A stretch of DNA of 64,000 bases, from NCBI RefSeq assembly GCF_003086695.1, contig NZ_CP025999.1, positions 1,476,820 through 1,540,819 on the forward strand, in the 5' to 3' direction. The first letter of the stretch is position 1; every line of letters begins with the position of its first letter. The stretch comes from Stenotrophomonas sp. SAU14A_NAIMI4_8. Its GTDB lineage: Bacteria > Pseudomonadota > Gammaproteobacteria > Xanthomonadales > Xanthomonadaceae. Under the pieces are notes generated by a model that worked only from the letters and a program-made list of their open reading frames with translations, was not told where the DNA came from and did not search any database. A program made the translations under genes and the position numbers. Shown here piece after piece: positions 61,444 to 64,000 of the stretch.

Positions 61444-62655
61444 TTACCAGAAGAACTGGGCGCGGGCTTCCAGGATGTTCGGATCGTCATTGACGAAGCC
61501 GCGGGCGCTGGAGCTGTACTTCTTGCTGTCCACCATCACGTAGTTCAGCATCAGCTTGAAGTTCGAACGCCAGTACCAGTTGGCGCCGACGGTCCAGATG
61601 TCCATCTTGCCGCCCAGCACGCCATCGACGATCGGCGGACGGCCGGCCACCGGGTTGGCACTCAGGTTGCCGTCGTTCAGATCCATGTGGTCGTAGCGCA
61701 CGCCCAGCTGCCACTGGCCGCTGGCCGGGTTGTCCGGCAGGCCGGTGCCCGGGGTGCCGCCCTTGTAGCTCCAGGTTTCGCCGGTCACGTTCCACACGCC
61801 GCTGACGTAGTAGCCGTCGCTGGTGTAGTTGTCGTGGTCATAGCGCTTGGCCTTGCTGCTGTAGTACTCGGCCTGGGCCTTGAACGGGCCCTGGAAGTAC
61901 ATGGCTTCGGCGCCGACGGTGCTGACGCGGTCGGTGTCGGTCATGTTGCCGCTGTCGACCAGGCGCGCGGTGGCCAGGTCGGCGTTGGGACGGGCACGCA
62001 CGCGCAGGGTGTCGGCGTCGGCGTCGTAGTCCACATAGCTCAGGCCGAAGTGCAGCACCTGGCCCTTGTCGTTGATCGGCGCCCAGGTACCGCGTGCGCC
62101 GTAGCCGCTGCCGTGGGCCAGGTTGCGGGTCAGTTCGCGGCCGAAGGCGCTGGCGGTGACCGACCAGTTGTCCTGGCCGTAGCTGTACGCGCCACCCAGG
62201 CGACGGGCGACGGCGTAGGTGTTGGTCACTGCGGCCTTGGAAATGAAGTCGTTGTTCTTGGTGCTGGACAGTTCTTCCAGGCTGTTGGGCTGCTTGAACT
62301 GGCCCAGCTGCAGGAAGTGGCTGCTGTTGCCGGCCAGCTTGTACTTCACGTTGGTGTCCAGGAACTTGTCGGCCTTGGCGTCGTAGCCGACTACCCATTC
62401 CACGTTGCCCGGGCCCTTGCCCTTCAGCACCAGCTCGGCGCGGCGCAGTTCGAATTCGCTGTCCTTGCCGTTGCCGGCGTCACCGCCGTTGAGGTCCACG
62501 ACGTCATTGTCGAACCAGTTGCCGTCGGCCTGGACCAGGCCTTCGAAGGTGATTTCCGAACCGCCGATCACATCGATGGCGACTTCAGCGTGGGCAGCCG
62601 GCACATACAGCGCAGCAGCCACGGCCACCGTCAGGAGTTGGTGATGCAGTTTCAT
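61444..62655 (-). CDS. Phosphate-selective porin (OprP/OprO family)
   Basis: 403-residue outer-membrane 16-strand porin: signal peptide (MKLHHQLLTVAVAAALYVPAAHA), then GLVQADGNWFDND and ELRRAELVLKGKGPGNVEWVVGYD, the family's polyanion-porin start. The C terminus ends in aromatic FW, as expected for outer-membrane barrels. It begins the phosphate cluster; the downstream order porin-pstS-pstS-pstCAB-phoU suggests uptake from pore to pump. Confidence 0.92.
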   Translation of the reverse strand: MKLHHQLLTVAVAAALYVPAAHAEVAIDVIGGSEITFEGLVQADGNWFDNDVVDLNGGDAGNGKDSEFELRRAELVLKGKGPGNVEWVVGYDAKADKFLDTNVKYKLAGNSSHFLQLGQFKQPNSLEELSSTKNNDFISKAAVTNTYAVARRLGGAYSYGQDNWSVTASAFGRELTRNLAHGSGYGARGTWAPINDKGQVLHFGLSYVDYDADADTLRVRARPNADLATARLVDSGNMTDTDRVSTVGAEAMYFQGPFKAQAEYYSSKAKRYDHDNYTSDGYYVSGVWNVTGETWSYKGGTPGTGLPDNPASGQWQLGVRYDHMDLNDGNLSANPVAGRPPIVDGVLGGKMDIWTVGANWYWRSNFKLMLNYVMVDSKKYSSSARGFVNDDPNILEARAQFFW

Positions 62656-62710
62656 GGGAAGGAGCCTTGCAGGCAGGTGGGAAGATGCGCGCAGGCTAGA
62701 AGGTGAAGAT

Positions 62711-62726
62711 TGCGTAAATGTGACAG
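62711..62726 (-). promoter_or_regulatory. Partial Pho-box-like site upstream of the porin
   Basis: Minus-strand CTGTCACATTTACGCA, one good CTGTCA half-site, 56-71 bp before the porin start codon. Weaker than the two pstS sites. Confidence 0.5.
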
Positions 62727-62800
62727 TTCACGCACAAGTACACGCCCCGCCACGGCAGGGCCTGCCGATGTAAACGGTTGCGTGTGACGCTGCGGTTGCG

Positions 62801-63332
62801 CCCCGATTGCAGTAGATCCACGCCACGCGTGGATGCTTTTCGGTGGCGGGTCAGAGCCCTTTCTGCGAAAGGGATCCGACCCAGGGTGTGCCCCGATTGC
62901 CGTAGATCCACGCCACGCGTGGATGCTTTTCGTCGGCGGGTCAGCGCCCTTTCTGCGAAAGGGATCCGACCCAGGGTGTGCCCCGATTGCAGTAGATCCG
63001 CGCCATGCGTGGATGCTTTTCGGCGGCGGGTCAGAGCCCTTTCTGCGAAAGGGATCCGACCCGGGGTGTGCCCCGATTGCCGTAGATCCACGCCACGCGT
63101 GGATGCTTTTCGTCGGCGGGTCAGCGCCCTTTCTGCGAAAGGGATCCGACCCAGGGTGTGCCCCGATTGCCGTAGATCCACGCCACGCGTGGATGCTTCT
63201 GCGCGGCGGGTCAGAGCCCTTTCTGCGAAAGGGATCCGACCCGGGGCGCGCCCCGATTGCAGTAGATCCACGCCACGCGTGGATGCTTTTCGCTGGCGGG
63301 TCAGAGCCCTTTCTGCGAAAGGGATCCGACCC
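62801..63332. repeat. Six tandem 90-bp repeats, each with two hairpin elements
   Basis: Copies start at 62801, 62891, 62981, 63071, 63161 and 63251, exactly 90 bp apart. Each has ccccgattgc, a GTAG palindrome (ccacgccacgcgtgg) and a gggtcagagccctttctgcgaaagggatccgaccc hairpin. Variation is a few bases per copy. Long frames here are an artefact of the 90-bp (30-codon) period; no signal peptide or ribosome site is seen. Confidence 0.92.
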
Positions 63333-63344
63333 TGGCACGCCCGC

Positions 63345-63980
63345 CTACGCGGGGGTTTTTTCCTTGAACCGGCACAGATCGGCAATCACGCAGCCCGGGC
63401 AATCCGGTTTGCGTGCCTTGCACACATAGCGCCCGTGCAGGATCAGCCAGTGGTGCGCATCCAGCAGGAACTCGGCCGGAATGGCCTTCACCAGCCGGTC
63501 CTCGACTTCGCGCACGTTCTTGCCCGGGGCCAGCCCGGTGCGGTTGGCCACGCGGAAGATGTGCGTGTCCACCGCCATCACCGGCTCGCCGAACGCGGTG
63601 TTGAGCACTACGTTGGCGGTCTTGCGGCCCACGCCGGGCAGGGCTTCCAGTGCGTCGCGATCGCGCGGCACTTCGCCGCCATGCTTTTCCAGCAGGATCG
63701 CGCAGGTGGCGATCACGTTCTTCGCCTTGGCGTTGAACAGACCAATCGTGGCGATGTACTTCTTCAGGCCTTCCTCGCCCAGTGCCAGGATCGCCGCTGG
63801 GGTATTGGCGACCGGGAACAGGCGGCGGGTAGCCTTGTTCACGCCCACGTCGGTGGCCTGCGCGGACAGCGCTACCGCCACCAGCAGCTCGAAGGGCGTG
63901 CTGTATTCCAGTTCGGTCTTCGGGTGCGGATTGAGTTCGCGCAGACGGGTGAACATCTCCACCACGTCGGCGCGCGGCAT
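63345..63980 (-). CDS. nth: Endonuclease III
   Basis: Bifunctional DNA glycosylase/AP lyase that removes oxidised pyrimidines. 211 residues from ATG 63980 (a GTG one codon earlier is possible). Helix-hairpin-helix LPGVGRKTANVV with catalytic Lys (residue 120) and Asp138 (AVDTHIFRV); the [4Fe-4S] cluster cysteines follow the C-x6-C-x2-C-x5-C spacing at the C terminus. A TGA overlaps the ATG (TGATG), so an upstream gene may end at 63980-63982 beyond the window edge. Confidence 0.95.
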   Translation of the reverse strand: MPRADVVEMFTRLRELNPHPKTELEYSTPFELLVAVALSAQATDVGVNKATRRLFPVANTPAAILALGEEGLKKYIATIGLFNAKAKNVIATCAILLEKHGGEVPRDRDALEALPGVGRKTANVVLNTAFGEPVMAVDTHIFRVANRTGLAPGKNVREVEDRLVKAIPAEFLLDAHHWLILHGRYVCKARKPDCPGCVIADLCRFKEKTPA

Positions 63981-64000
63981 CACGCTGCCGCGGCGCGCCG

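Noticed and set aside
62801-63332. CRISPR array
   Set aside because: The entire 90-bp unit is repeated with no unique spacers and no cas genes nearby; the units consist of two hairpin elements.
62652-63429. Three long repetitive frames (Ser-Asp-Pro-Phe and His-Ala-Trp-Arg-Gly-rich) on both strands
   Set aside because: They are the 90-bp tandem REP array read through; period is a multiple of three so frames stay open, but there is no ribosome site, signal or family match.
63980-64000. 3' end of another minus-strand gene before nth
   Set aside because: A TGA overlapping the nth start is visible, but only six preceding codons lie in the window, too few to name a gene.

Overview
The window looks like a chromosomal segment of a Stenotrophomonas species, most likely the S. 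maltophilia complex. The grounds are the high G+C, an emrR-emrC-emrA-emrB cluster and a macA-macB-macC cluster in the arrangement described for S. maltophilia, and dozens of short GTAG-headed palindromes of the SMAG/REP type between genes. I see no insertion sequence, prophage, CRISPR array or rRNA operon, so this is core chromosome with heavy REP decoration.

Layout. 1-5.8 kb: translation and envelope cluster on the minus strand (rpsB, tsf, pyrH, frr, partial uppS) interrupted by an HDOD-GGDEF gene. 5.8-10.5 kb: a four-gene chaperone-usher pilus operon with spore-coat-U (SCPU) subunits. 10.7-16.7 kb: map, glnD, dapD, an ArsC-like gene and dapE, all plus strand. 16.8-18.5 kb: a pentapeptide-repeat protein and a Sel1-type lipoprotein. 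18.5-20.5 kb: asnB preceded by an Asn-rich leader peptide and a terminator, which reads as an asparagine attenuator. 20.6-27.7 kb: a cation/proton antiporter, a penicillin-acylase-family enzyme, a bacterioferritin lacking the usual haem-ligand Met, and parC. 27.7-33.5 kb: an AraC regulator divergent from the emrRCAB efflux operon. 33.5-36.4 kb: a tandem repeat array, three identical tRNA-Leu(CAG) genes, and a lysR/tauE pair between two of them. 36.4-40.4 kb: rnr, a GFA-domain protein and rlmB. 40.4-47.4 kb: macABC on the minus strand, divergent from an OmpR/EnvZ-type pair. 47.7-50.7 kb: a propeller-type sensor diguanylate cyclase. 51-55 kb: rnt, an RcnB-like small protein, and a four-gene operon with a cysteine-motif precursor peptide, a DUF692 enzyme, a DUF2063 partner and a DoxX protein. 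55.2-62.7 kb: the phosphate regulon (porin, two pstS, pstC, pstA, pstB, phoU) with three Pho-box-like sites. 62.8-64 kb: six perfect-period 90-bp repeats and nth.

The two most interesting systems are (1) the bufferin/oxazolin-like copper RiPP operon at 52.2-54.7 kb, whose precursor has four Glu-Gly-Lys-Cys-Gly motifs, and (2) the asparagine attenuator at 18.54-18.73 kb, where a 32-residue leader peptide with six Asn codons, an exact 10-nt antiterminator segment and an intrinsic terminator precede asnB.
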